NCBI GenBank assembly: GCA_023213395.1
Contig: CM041465.1
Location: 128,657,741 to 128,721,740, forward strand
DNA length: 64,000 bases
Reading direction: 5' to 3'
DNA from: Cycas panzhihuaensis
Taxonomy: Eukaryota; Cycadophyta
Part shown: piece by piece, positions 23,510 to 33,002 of the stretch
Numbering within the stretch: position 1 is the stretch's first letter
Layout: each line of letters opens with the position of its first letter
Notes under the pieces: generated by a model
What the model saw: only the letters and a program-made list of their open reading frames with translations
Databases searched by the model: none
Told to the model about the DNA's origin: nothing
Translations under genes and position numbers: made by a program

Positions 23510-23842
23510 TGAAGGTTTGTAAAATGATGGAGACAGAGCGGAGCAATACATTAAGTAATCAAACCATTGTTGCATAAACACAATAATCTTTTGTATTCAA
23601 TCCATCTTTGAGAGAGTATTGCAAATGTCCAAAATGAAAGTGGTGTCAAAAGATACCAGGGTTTGTCACCCCAGTAAAGATATAGTTTGAGGGAGGAGGG
23701 AAACCTCCTCAACCTCCGAAATTTAAAATATAATAAAATAATGCTTAATTAAAGTAATTTTAACTTTACCTTACTTAACTTCACATGTGTGCACTCACAT
23801 GTGTAAATGGTAGGAGTGGGGTGATGAACATTAACCCCGACA
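23510..23842 (-). repeat. C 5' LTR
   Basis: 333 bp, partner of 12078-12410. Differences are mostly transitions. Confidence 0.93.
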
Positions 23843-23847
23843 GTTTG

Positions 23848-24696
23848 ATTAGTATCAATTCCAAGATTTGTGTAAAGTTTTTTGGAAACAAATTTTGCCA
23901 TAAAGCCCTTGTATGTATAAATACCGTGGTAGTCCGTTGAAGGTTGTGTATGGTTTATCGGAAAACCCTAGCTGTTGTATACAGAGATGTCCAAGAGAGA
24001 TGATTTATATTAAAAATGTGGACAGATATAAGATGAACATGAACCAAAACAATCATAAAAAGAGTATATGTAGAGGCGCCCTAGAGTAACGATGGCTGTC
24101 CATAGAACTTGCACGGAAGATTTGCACAGTTAAAAGGAGGTCCCTGTAGAGGAGAGCGATAAGAAGGGCATGTGGAGTAGTGCCTAGTTGAAAAGGATTT
24201 AACAGAACACCGTGGAAGAATAAAGGCATTGTAGAATAACAAAGGAGACAGTCGTGGGAGAATATTTGGCCCTGTTCATGCTTGGGAGAGAAGAGATACC
24301 TAAATGGTCATTGCAGATAGCCTTCTGTTAGTCTATAGGGTTTACAACCATCGACCACCACTTGACAAAGAGATAGAAAATCTATCCGTAATAGAGGTTG
24401 ATTGATGTTACTTAGAAATTTTCGAGGAATAAGGCCGCTTAGTCTAGGGGTTGACCTTTATCTTGCCCATAACGTCGACTTCGCCAATTACATCGAATAG
24501 ACTTTTCCTCTTCCTCTCCGAACCTATTGCAAATGCCAAACACACAAGAGGTCGTAGGTTCGAAACCCCAAAGCTTCAAACCAACCCATGGAAACGACGG
24601 AAAATCAGCAAAGAACGCATGGCCTGATCCGACGCTCAGAGCAGTCTTGCCTTGGCACTGCAATACAATACACCCGAGAGCCACTAGGGCTACACG
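23848..24696 (+). other. B interior before the captured fragment; possible SINE scrap
   Basis: No coding homology. A GTATGTATAAATACC TATA-like site is at about 23910. GGTTCGAAACC at 24557-24567 matches the Pol III B box, preceded by AAGAGGTCGTA as in tRNA-derived SINEs. A credible A box at normal spacing is missing, so this is at best a SINE remnant. Confidence 0.4.
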
Positions 24697-25206
24697 ATGG
24701 CGACATCGGTCAACGGTTTTGATTTTGAGATCATCCAATCTGACGGACTAGACGTGATCTGTACCTTCTAAAACTAAATATTTAGTTGGTTATTCTCTCT
24801 TTTGTCAAAATTTACTTTCAACGAGCTCTGGCAACTGCCAATTCCATAACAAGCAAAACAACAACCAAAAGAGGAGCTTGAGTATTTGTTTATTTCCATG
24901 TTACAGAGAGTTTCGTTGGGACTGAAAATTATAGTGATTTGAATGTCGTGGACAAGCAACATCATACTCCGGGTAACGGGTTCATAAAACTGGAGTGCAA
25001 TGGTGGATCATACTTTCGTTTAGCCTACCAGGAGAGTGAACTGGAAAGGATTCCTATAAGAAGCAATCTTGCAACAACAATTGAGGATTGTGGCCCAGAT
25101 CAAGTCACAGTTTGAAGCCATTGCTCCCAAGAGGCATAGAAAGCCCGATCGTAGTGAACACTCTGATCATATCGTGCCTGACGACCGCTACACATCTGAC
25201 ATCTGA
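24697..25206 (+). pseudogene. Gene-like fragment inside B, probably captured from the host
   Basis: An ATG at 24697 in good context opens MATSVNGFDFEIIQSDG and stops after about 24 codons. From about 24907 coding-like sequence resumes (SFVGTENYSDLNVVDK, GFIKLECNGGSYFRLAYQE, LERIPIRSN). A one-base shift at about 25070 leads to QQQLRIVAQIKSQFEAIAPK, RHRKPDRSE and a tga at 25204-25206. The gap 24745-24906 is AT-rich with a pyrimidine run and TTACAG, so it may be an intron. The composition differs from gag. I do not recognise the family; host origin is inferred from its unlikeness to any retroelement domain. Confidence 0.6.
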
Positions 25207-25688
25207 CAAAGAGGTATTTTGATAGGGTTATATATTTATTTTCAAAGTTATGATTCAATTTAAATAGATTTGAATACTATTTGAAATCTACGGACCCAAA
25301 AATGAGAATAAGGCATATTTGATTTTTTAGTGTAGTCAAATCTAGATTAAATCATATTGTAATCTGGTTTGAAATCTGCTAGCCCCCTAGCTGTTAATCT
25401 CTCGGTCATATGAAGTCTTAATATGACCTATTGCTTATTCTTTAAGGGGCTTAATGCTACCCCTATTCAGTTTTGGTGCTTAAGAAGGTCTTTGTATAGT
25501 TTCTGCAATATCTCTACATCCATGCATCCATTTTCAAAATGGTCAGAGGCGTTGGAATCGTATTTCAGAGATGGACGTTTTGGTATGCGATTTAAGATAA
25601 TTTTCTGTTGATTTGATAGACTTTTCTCAGGTTGAAATGGATGTATGAATTTAGCTTAATACACTTTTGATCATCTCATTCATACACC
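25207..25688 (+). other. B spacer before gag
   Basis: AT-rich with short frames only; nothing recognised. Confidence 0.6.
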
Positions 25689-26330
25689 ATGGAGTTGAGT
25701 GACGTCATGGTTTTTGTGCCTGAAAGAAATGAATACTGGTTGATAGATCATCCTTTTCCTTTACCCAAGTATATGGGAACCAATTTTCGGTTTTGGGCAA
25801 TTAAATGGAATGCATTTTTATGGCTACAGGACTATGGGAAATTATTCTTTGTGCTGCATTGTTTAACGAAGAATGAGAGAAAAGTTTTAAGAAAAAGAAC
25901 CAAGTAGTCACTGATGTTATGCTTGTAGCATTTGACGAAGATAATCTTCCCTCTTCATATCAATTTCTTGTTCATGCAATTCATTATGATGACACTATTA
26001 ACAAGGCATGGAATTTGTTGAAAGATGTGTATGAACGAAGCCCTCAAGAGATGCAAGAGGCTCTTGAAAGGGGACAAGAGGTGCAAGAGGCTCTTGAAAG
26101 GGAAAATAGAATTGTTTATGACTGCAATATAGATAAGGAAGATGATGAAGACTATATCAGTGATGCAAATGGAAAGGTATGTGAAGAAGGTGATGAAGAT
26201 GATGGATCTACTCTTGAATCTATTGTTAAGATTCAAGATTTGGCTACTAACGAAGATAATCAAGCAATAGAAAACTCCCTAGATGAATCTATTGCTTTAG
26301 GGGAAGATGAAGTTTGTTGGTTCTTTTGAA
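25689..26330 (+). pseudogene. B gag (copia-like), frameshifted
   Basis: Starts MELSDVMVFVPERNEYWL then PLPKYMGTNFRFWAIKW (the K-x-x-G-T-N-F-x-x-W opening of copia gag). The frame ends at 25907. The homology shifts to 25919-26329: AFDEDNLPSSYQFLVHA, INKAWNLLKDVYERSP, then an acidic tail. A 20-base unit GCAAGAGGCTCTTGAAAGGG is duplicated at about 26054 and 26084 (QEALERGQEVQEALERE). The N-terminus closely matches the E gag (29903 on the minus strand). Confidence 0.85.
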
Positions 26331-26998
26331 GATTTTATTGAGTGCATGCCTAATTCAGTTATTGGTTCTAATTCCAATTGCTCACAAGATGATGAAGACC
26401 TTCCACCAAAAGTTGAAGGAACCATTGCTGGAAGTACTAATAAAGAGAAGGAACACATACATGATATGGATATTGATGCTTATATTTCAAATGATGTTAG
26501 TTCTTCTTTTGACTCATCTTCAAATTTTGACATTGATTCATTAGTTGCTGATAACTCATGTTGAAGAAAATGAAAGCAAATAGGTGGTGACCAAAACATT
26601 GATTGAAGACATACTTGATGTACGCTTTGAAGATGCTTTTGATGAGTACATACAGGATCACCCGACTGGTCTACACAAGCTCAAGTTGGTTCAACTTTGG
26701 TCCACTACACACATTTCATGATGAAGGATTCATTCTTTCATATGAAGATGACGAAGGCCAAATGCAAATACCATCACTCTAAAGGACTACCTCAAGGACA
26801 ATACTGCAGGAATGAATATAAAGATCAAGGCAGAGACATTGTGTTCAAGACTATTCCAAGATCAAGGCGTTGCGAATTCAAAGAGTGCAAAGTACAAGTT
26901 GGTCAAATCAGAAGTCTAATAGAAGTCATTGTCAAGTATCATGTTAGTCCTTGGTATTCGGTCTTGTTGTAGTCTTGACATTAAACATTATGGGGAGG
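26331..26998 (+). pseudogene. B gag-downstream remnant and polypurine tract
   Basis: Acidic, Ser/Asp-rich frames (26307-26564), then a block VFKTIPRSRRCEFKECKV (about 26848-26900). The minus strand of E has the same block at about 28640-28580 (VFKTFPRTRRWRFKEDKV), so both descend from one gag-only ancestor. ATGGGGAGG at 26990-26998 is the polypurine tract. Confidence 0.75.
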
Positions 26999-27367
26999 TG
27001 TTGGAAGATAATGTCTAATGTGTAAGTGTCTAAGTATGTAATGCGCATTTGTGCATATAAGTGGTCATTAGATTATTGGTCAATATATAGGTATTATGTG
27101 GTTGGTTGTGTAAGAGGTCATTTATCCCACATGTAACACATGTAATCCTACTCTCTCCCACTTGTGATGTATAAATAAGTGGTTGAGGTAGAGTAGAATA
27201 TATTGAGTCAAGATGGAGTCCATTATGATACAATTGTGGTTGTGGAGACATTGTGACGTAATCTCTTTCATTATGAGTTAATGCTATCTTATTATGTTTA
27301 TTGATATTTGTTCTATTGTTCTTGAATATAGAATGATCTTGAATGATTTGTATTGCATATTTCAACA
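26999..27367 (+). repeat. B 3' LTR
   Basis: 369 bp, partner of 11347-11715 with ten substitutions by eye. ATATC follows at 27368-27372. Confidence 0.95.
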
Positions 27368-27372
27368 ATATC

Positions 27373-27552
27373 TTCACCAAACCATTTCTAAAAGACAAGT
27401 TCCAACATGTTCGAAGTTTGCTAGAAGTCAAAGACAAAGCATTAAGGGAGGGATATTTGATTTTTTCTTTGTTCTTCTTGTTCCAAGTTTTAGCAAGAAA
27501 AGGATTTGGAATGTTGAGATATTGATGTATTGAAATGTGCATTATGGGAGGG
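27373..27552 (+). pseudogene. A RNase H tail and polypurine tract
   Basis: Continuing from 11346, codons read DIFTKPFLKDKFQHVRSLL, the conserved end of copia RNase H, and stop at 27525. ATGGGAGGG (27544-27552) directly precedes the A 3' LTR. The continuity across B proves B inserted in A. Confidence 0.93.
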
Positions 27553-27756
27553 TGTTGGAATAATGCACATGTATGTGGTTGGTTTTTATGTCCAAGTGGT
27601 TGGCCCCCTCACATAGGTTGTAATGTACTATAATTGTCGGCCTCTCACATATGATGTATTGTACTATATAAGGACATAAGGAATGTCAAGAAAAATCATC
27701 TTGTATCATTCTTATTTCTGTGAATACAATGAAATATTATTATCGAAAATCCAACA
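27553..27756 (+). repeat. A 3' LTR
   Basis: 204 bp, TGTTGGAATAATG to TCCAACA, partner of 6878-7083; TATAC follows. Confidence 0.93.
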
Positions 27757-28088
27757 TATACAACATATCCTTTGCCTTTTCATGACAAAACCCTAATTAC
27801 TCTTAGTGACTCATGTCTTTTTGTACTCTTGTATGTCTATACGACGATACAATTCATCAACTTTTGAATCAACGTAGAACCATTCCCTATTAATTGTTTG
27901 TTGTTTCTCAAAATCATTCTTCGTTCTTGTGAGCCATTCATCATTCCATAGTACATTGTGAACTATTCCTTGAGAGCTAAAATGCAGACCTGCAATTGTT
28001 CTATCCATTCCAAAATTGTTCCCAGTCATTCCATTGTGTGCTTTTCCTGTGAATCTACTCAAGTTTGTTGTTTTTGCTACGGGAGTGA
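27757..28088 (-). repeat. F 3' LTR, middle part
   Basis: After the TATAC duplicate, the sequence continues the F LTR. TTTTCATGACAAAACCCTAA (27786) matches TTTTCATAGCAAAAACCCTAA (54419), and the following 250 bases keep the same order up to about 54730. Its last bases, AGTGA (28084-28088), are the target duplication of E. Confidence 0.75.
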
Positions 28089-28481
28089 TGTTGAGATTTT
28101 AACATGGAGAACACTCATCAACAGCAAGATCAATAACATCAACAGAGATTGACACAATATAATCAGAATGTATTACCATACCAAAAGCACCAAAGACTCA
28201 ATATGAGCCTTGTGATGTGATGTCCTTACATACTACCTCAACCACCTTTATATACAAAAGAGGTGGGAGACTATACATCCAAAGTAATGCATGTGGGACA
28301 AATACCTTTGTCCTCACCAATAACATTACACCACAAACTTTGACCAATAAGCTTCTATCTTTTTACATAGTACTATAATGACCCTTTGACCCTAAGACTT
28401 AGGACTATGACTAATAATCCAAGGACCCACTTTTACTTAAACCACACACATTAAACATTATTTCTAACACCTCCCCTTAAT
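28089..28481 (-). repeat. E 3' LTR and polypurine tract
   Basis: 381-bp LTR (28089-28469). 28470-28481 reads ATTAAGGGGAGG on the minus strand, directly adjoining the LTR start TGTTAGAAATAATG. Confidence 0.95.
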
Positions 28482-28570
28482 GTTTAATGTTTGAACTAAG
28501 GACAGTTTGACATACATTGACATTTGACATGAATTTGAGACATTAAAGACAACATGACTATCAACAGACT

Positions 28571-29903
28571 CTAATACACTTTGTCTTCTTTGAATCTCCA
28601 TCGCCTTGTTCTTGGAAAGGTCTTGAACACCGTGTCTTGGGCATGGTCTTGGTCTTCAACCTTGTAGTGTCCTTTGAACTGACGATCTTCGAGCTTTGCT
28701 TCTTTCAGCTTCATACATAGTTGAGAATCCTTTGACACGCTAAACAAGTAGTGAATGATGGCTAATTCCACATAATCCTGCATGTACTCATCAAAGATAT
28801 CTATCACCTATTTACTTCCATTTTCTTCAGTGCGTGAGTGACCAAAGTAGACATTAGCAGTATCAACATTGTCTAAGTGCAGTAATGAGTTGTCAACTGT
28901 TAAGACACCATTATCCTCCCCTGAATCAATGGGCTTATTGAGACGAGTTCCTGCAAGTTGTGTGATATACCCTGTTTCCTTTGTGTCACTTAAAAGGTTC
29001 CATGAACTAAGTACAATGAGAATCTCCATGATACTCACATGCATATACTTCCTGATTATAGATATGCACACATGGAACATTATTTCAATCTGATTGACTT
29101 TCATAGTCAGATAACCTATCCAAAAAGTGATATGAATTTGATAAGCAAGAACCTGATGACATGATATCCTCCTTATGTTCCTTTGAAAACAACTTTCTAG
29201 TGCCGCTCTAGGATATGCTGTTATAATCTTGATCTCCTCAAGGATGAGAGTGGAGAGTGAGTTGAGGGAGATCATGGATATTTTCCAATACATGCCAATC
29301 ACTATATGACCTGTCACCATTTGAATTCTTCCTATCAACTTTTCAACACAAACTAGGATAACATTATCCATACCTTTTGTTAGGTAGCTCATGTCTCCAC
29401 GAACTATTATCGGCAAGGATTGATGCCTGAAATTTTCAGCCTCAGTGGTTCCTTGATGAGACTTATGGCTTTGTCACTGCTTTTCCTTTTTTCTTCTTCA
29501 ACTTCTTCCTCTCGATTCTTTGACCTTTTGATTCTCTCTTCTGAATTTCTTGGTCCTTTTCATTCATACATCGGTGGTTTCCAAGCATCCTCAGCCGAGT
29601 CCATATTCTGTAGAACCTGAATAATAAAGTGATAGGAGGTAGGGAGGTTATCCTTATCAATGGTTGCAAGTATCACTTCAATAACAATTACATTTTTCTT
29701 TTGTAGATTCCCTCCCCTTCTTCGTGAGCCATTTTAGTCCCTATGACAGTTTTCCAAAGTTTTTTCACTACAAATAGACTTTCCATTCTAATTTTCCAAA
29801 AATGAAAATTAGTTCCAGTGTATTTGGGCAGAGGAAAGATGAGATCTGATAACCAATATTCATTTCTCTCAGGCACAAAGGTGATAATGTCACTTAACTC
29901 CAT
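28571..29903 (-). pseudogene. E gag (copia-like), degraded
   Basis: The minus-strand start at 29903 gives MELSDIITFVPERNEYWL and PLPKYTGTNFHFWKIRMESL, nearly the same as the B gag start, and stops at 29688. Further frames (29416-28808 and 28807-28571) carry family-specific sequence ending VFKTFPRTRRWRFKEDKV. No CCHC knuckle and no protease, integrase or RT follow. Since the LTRs are nearly identical, most of this decay predates the last transposition, so proteins were supplied in trans. Confidence 0.82.
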
Positions 29904-30779
29904 AGTTTATGATCGAGAAATGTTACTTCAATTTGAGAAACAAATCGACAAAGAAATATTAAAACCTGAGTGCTAAAAAAATGCTTGCTGCTTCACACAA
30001 CAATCCTTACAGCAGTCCAGGTCTCTTCAAACTTTCGTGGCTGCTATCTTCAAATTTGAGGTGTCTTTCTTTTCTACTTTTTGTTGCCAGTTTACTCAGG
30101 TTCTACTGTGTAACCTTATCACAAGGTATGAATGTTGCTGCTGAGCAAACCAATCACGGTGTGCAATGCTCTCCTTCTTCATGTGTATACCTGCAAAAAA
30201 GGAGTTTCACCGCTAAGATCGCTAAGTTGTCACTCTTCCACCATTGCCGCTGAATCATTACTGTCCGATTTACCAATTAGTTATGAGATGGGATATTCTG
30301 TACATACAAAAGGCAACATTGAAGTGAGATTGAACTATGAAATTTTACCAAGCTGCTTCTGTCCTGCAACTGTATTTGGCCATCACCACCCAAAAGAAGT
30401 CAAGCCACAATAGCACACCTGTAGCTTTGGAAATTGTGCCCCACTGCACCTGCACCTGGGTAACAGGAACTGTATATTGCTCACTTGCAAATCAATATTA
30501 GTCTTGACTACCTAGACTTGCATTACCTCTAAGAATAAATCTTCAACCCTTGTATAGTGCTGAATAAATGACCAGAACATTGAACCCATCCTGAAGAACA
30601 TTATTTTTCAACACTACCTGAATGGATCTGATTAGCATCAACCTCAACAGAACTTGTTCATCAAAGGTACAGAGTACACTTCGAAAGGCACATCGACATG
30701 TTGGGTATAAGAAAACATTTTCTACCGTTATCTTTCTGGCAATATAAAGGCTGATTGCCAAAAAAAACTAAAAGAAATT
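29904..30779 (-). other. E interior between WD40 fragment and gag
   Basis: About 870 bases of balanced composition with short frames on both strands (for example 30761-30543 minus). It may include intron or UTR of the captured WD40 gene. Nothing specific was recognised. Confidence 0.5.
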
Positions 30780-31165
30780 AAATTGATTTAACAGCTCCTC
30801 CATTTCTAGCATCATGCTGGATTAGAATTCTGCTTCGAATATCTTGAATCTGACAACTCGTTGACGAATCAATTCATGGAAGACTTGTGTCACTACAAGG
30901 CCATCTGGATTGAATAATCTGAGTCGCAGCTACTGATGCAGGCACCATTGGGACTAAATCTCCATACACCAAATGCCATTAAATTCTGCAGAGCGAACCC
31001 AGTTCATATGCCCATTTAAGGTGAGAAGAAACTTCTCAGTCTCCACATTCCACACCTATGCCTCTGCCGTGGGGAGCCTAGACAAACAGTTTTGTTCTTG
31101 GAAGCAGAGGCTACCACTGAATCTTGAGGTGAGACAGCAACAACTTGCCCTTGAGGTGCAGGTGG
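30780..31165 (-). pseudogene. Captured WD40-repeat gene fragment (POC1-like) in E, sense
   Basis: Minus-strand translation in shifting frames shows WD40 repeat blocks. Near 31130-31080: AVSPQDSVVASASKNKTVCL. Near 31060-30990: VWNVETEKFLLTLNGHMNWV then RSAEF. Near 30960-30900: FSPNGACISSCDSDYS and FNPDG. Near 30850-30780: IQDIRSRILIQHDARNGGAV. GH...WV, FSPDG-like and V-W-D-like positions are the repeat hallmarks, and the order fits adjacent blades of a beta-propeller; the closest resemblance I recall is POC1. Frameshifts and stops make it non-functional. It lies in the same orientation as E. Confidence 0.7.
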
Positions 31166-31667
31166 CTAATGAATTTTGCTACTTTGTTCTCGATCGATCT
31201 ACAATCTCACGATTCTGGGCATCTCCTCCTTCGTGCATTACTCGTGGGTTTCGCAAATCCTCCTCCTCGGCGTTTCCTTTGTGTTCTCTGGCTTCTCCTC
31301 CGTGGGTATAATGTCAAATATTCTGGCTAAGAATTAGTGTTGGCCCTGGTGCCATCAGATCCTCCAATTTATTTTTTTTTTAAGACGACTGCACTTATTT
31401 CATATGGCATACACCTCTATGTATCTTGTACTGTCGATTTCCACACGCTCTTCGACGTTTCTTTTTTGCCTGCCTTGGCTTTATGCGGACCTCCATGGCG
31501 TGCTTACCTGCATGTCCATGGGACTACAGTCTTCGTATGCATCTTCCTTACTCGGGAATCGATCCATCAACGCCTCTGTTTGAACTATTCTCTCTATTTT
31601 TTGTTGATCGATGCATCTCCTGTTAGAGGGTCTTTACGTGCCATCTTCTGGGTGTTTCCCGTTGAGG
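31166..31667. other. E interior between the two captured fragments
   Basis: No recognised domain. Long + strand frames (30973-31311, 31337 onward) run through it but are not conserved-looking before 31668. A pyrimidine-rich TGGGTGTTTCCCG stretch ending TTTCAAG (about 31645-31672) could be the 3' end of an intron preceding the HSA exon. Confidence 0.45.
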
Positions 31668-32125
31668 TTTCAAGCGAAATGAAGTGCTTGCTTGAACTGC
31701 ATAGCCTTAAGTTGGCAGATTTGCAGAAGAAAGTGCGCTCTGAAGTCAGTGCAGAGTACCATCTACGTGAAGAATGTGCAAGTCCAGACAAACAGCTTTT
31801 TGACTGGGGTCTTATGCGTTTGCGTCATAGCCTTCCTCTCTTTGGCATGGGAGATGCTTCAGCAACAGAAGCTGATGAGCGTTAGCGTAGGAGGCGAGAT
31901 GCAGAGAGGAAAACAAGACTGGAAGAGGAGGAAAGAAACCGTGTAGAGACAAGGAAGAGGAAATTCTTCAATGAATTGTTAAATACAGCTCGTGGATTTC
32001 AGTTACAAGGGCAAGCTACTTTAAAACGCCGAAAGCAGCGAAATGATGGCATCCAGGCATGGCATGCCAGGCAAAGGCAACGGGCTACACGTGCAGAAAA
32101 GTTGAGGGGTTTCCTAGAACCATAA
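31668..32125 (+). pseudogene. Captured SNF2 remodeller HSA-region fragment (CHR12/CHR23-like) in E, antisense
   Basis: The + strand frame reads [101 protein letters not shown]. This is the conserved segment N-terminal to the ATPase in plant CHR12/CHR23 (MINUSCULE) SWI/SNF proteins, including the helicase/SANT-associated (HSA) domain that binds actin-related proteins. One in-frame tag (31883-31885) interrupts it. Homology ends after AEKLR at a GGTTTCC that could be a splice donor. The ATPase domain is absent. The orientation is opposite to E. Confidence 0.88.
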
Positions 32126-32617
32126 CCATATGTGCTTACTATCTCCTCTTAAATGATGAACCAAAGATATCGCTACGACTCTGTTCTCACGTTCTTCTCT
32201 GTAATTTTGCCCTTATTTTGAAGGTTCACCAACGGTTTCGGTCCACGTATTCTACGCAAAAATGCTCTGTGGAGTTCTCATAAACTCTTGATTTTTAATT
32301 TTTAATGTCTAAGGTCCGCTCATGACCCTCGATATCCACCCACTCAACGCTCCCTACTTGCGCTCTCAGGTCATCCATCATTGTTGATTTGTGGCCTTAA
32401 CTTTAACATTCAACCAACAATTTCTTCACATCACCCTTAACACCAATCAAGACTTCATGAAACCTTTATTTCATACTCTTTCCTTTATGATAAAATAGAG
32501 GAACAAAATTACCTGGTATAAATTCTATCTTGAATCACCACTGGCATGCCTTGGAACAATGACGACTTTAACATGCAACCTGCTCTCACACAGATATAGA
32601 AGCCTGCTCTGATACCA
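32126..32617 (-). other. E leader and primer-binding site
   Basis: Non-coding. Positions 32606-32617 on the minus strand are a perfect TGGTATCAGAGC, directly adjoining the 5' LTR. Confidence 0.85.
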
Positions 32618-32997
32618 TGTTGAGATTTTAACATGGAGAACACTCATCAACAGCGAGATCAATAACATCAACAGAGATTGACACAATATAATCAGAATGT
32701 ATTACCATACCAAAAGCACCAAAGACTCAATATGAGCCTTGTGATGTGATGTCCTTACATACTACCTCAACCACCTTTATATACAAAAGAGGTGGGAGAC
32801 TATACATCCAAAGTAATGCATGTGGGACAAATACCTTTGTCCTCACCAATAACATTACACCACAAACTTTGACCAATAAGCTTCTATCTTTTTACATAGT
32901 ACTATAATGACCCTTTGACCCTAAGACTTAGGACTATGACTAATAATCCAAGGACCCACTTTTACTTAACCACACACATTAAACATTATTTCTAACA
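32618..32997 (-). repeat. E 5' LTR
   Basis: 380 bp, partner of 28089-28469; AGTGA follows at 32998. Confidence 0.96.
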
Positions 32998-33002
32998 AGT
33001 GA

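Larger units (their letters stand above)
12078..23842 (-). mobile_element. C: minus-strand gag-only retrotransposon (TR-GAG type)
   Basis: LTRs 12078-12410 and 23510-23842 (333 bp each), flanked by ATTTG at 12073-12077 and GTTTG at 23843-23847. The minus orientation is shown by the polypurine tract AAGGGGGAGAA next to the left LTR and the primer site TGATATCAGAGC next to the right one. The only protein homology is a copia-type gag (about 13206-12610); the rest is non-coding, so it is non-autonomous. I count 19 differences between the LTRs (5.7%), more than for the surrounding B. D is inserted at 16586-22598. Confidence 0.9.
11347..27367 (+). mobile_element. B: gag-only retrotransposon carrying a gene-like fragment and nested element C
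   Basis: LTRs 11347-11715 and 26999-27367 (369 bp each, TG...CA), flanked by ATATC at 11342-11346 and 27368-27372. The + strand orientation is set by a primer-site relic after the left LTR and the polypurine tract ATGGGGAGG before the right one. The only retroviral-type coding sequence is a copia-like gag at 25689-26330; no pol is present, so it needs a helper. I count ten substitutions between the LTRs (about 2.7%). Element C (12078-23842) sits inside it. Confidence 0.9.
6878..27756 (+). mobile_element. A: Ty1/copia element with pol but no recognisable gag, split by B
   Basis: LTRs at 6878-7083 and 27553-27756, flanked by TATAC at 6873-6877 and 27757-27761, define one insertion into the F LTR. 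Protease, integrase, RT and RNase H lie on the + strand in copia order. B is inserted in the last codons of RNase H, and the tail resumes after B at 27373. I count about 16 substitutions and two small indels between the LTRs (roughly 8%), the most diverged of the nested set. Confidence 0.92.
28089..32997 (-). mobile_element. E: young gag-only retrotransposon with two captured host gene fragments
   Basis: LTRs 28089-28469 and 32618-32997, flanked by AGTGA (28084-28088, 32998-33002). They differ by one substitution and one single-base indel by eye. The primer site GCTCTGATACCA (32606-32617, read on the minus strand as TGGTATCAGAGC) and the purine tract beside the left LTR set the minus orientation. 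The interior holds a broken gag (29903-28571) and no pol. Between leader and gag are a WD40 gene fragment (sense) and an SNF2 HSA fragment (antisense). Confidence 0.95.

Noticed and set aside
24440-24570. A tRNA gene around the GGTTCGAAACC box
   Set aside because: No cloverleaf can be drawn: the acceptor and anticodon stems do not pair and the A-box-like TAGTCTAGGGG is about 110 bases away. Left as a possible SINE scrap.
24439-24738. 99-codon minus-strand frame in B as a protein gene
   Set aside because: It is antisense to the gene-like start at 24697 and covers the B-box region; no domain is seen.
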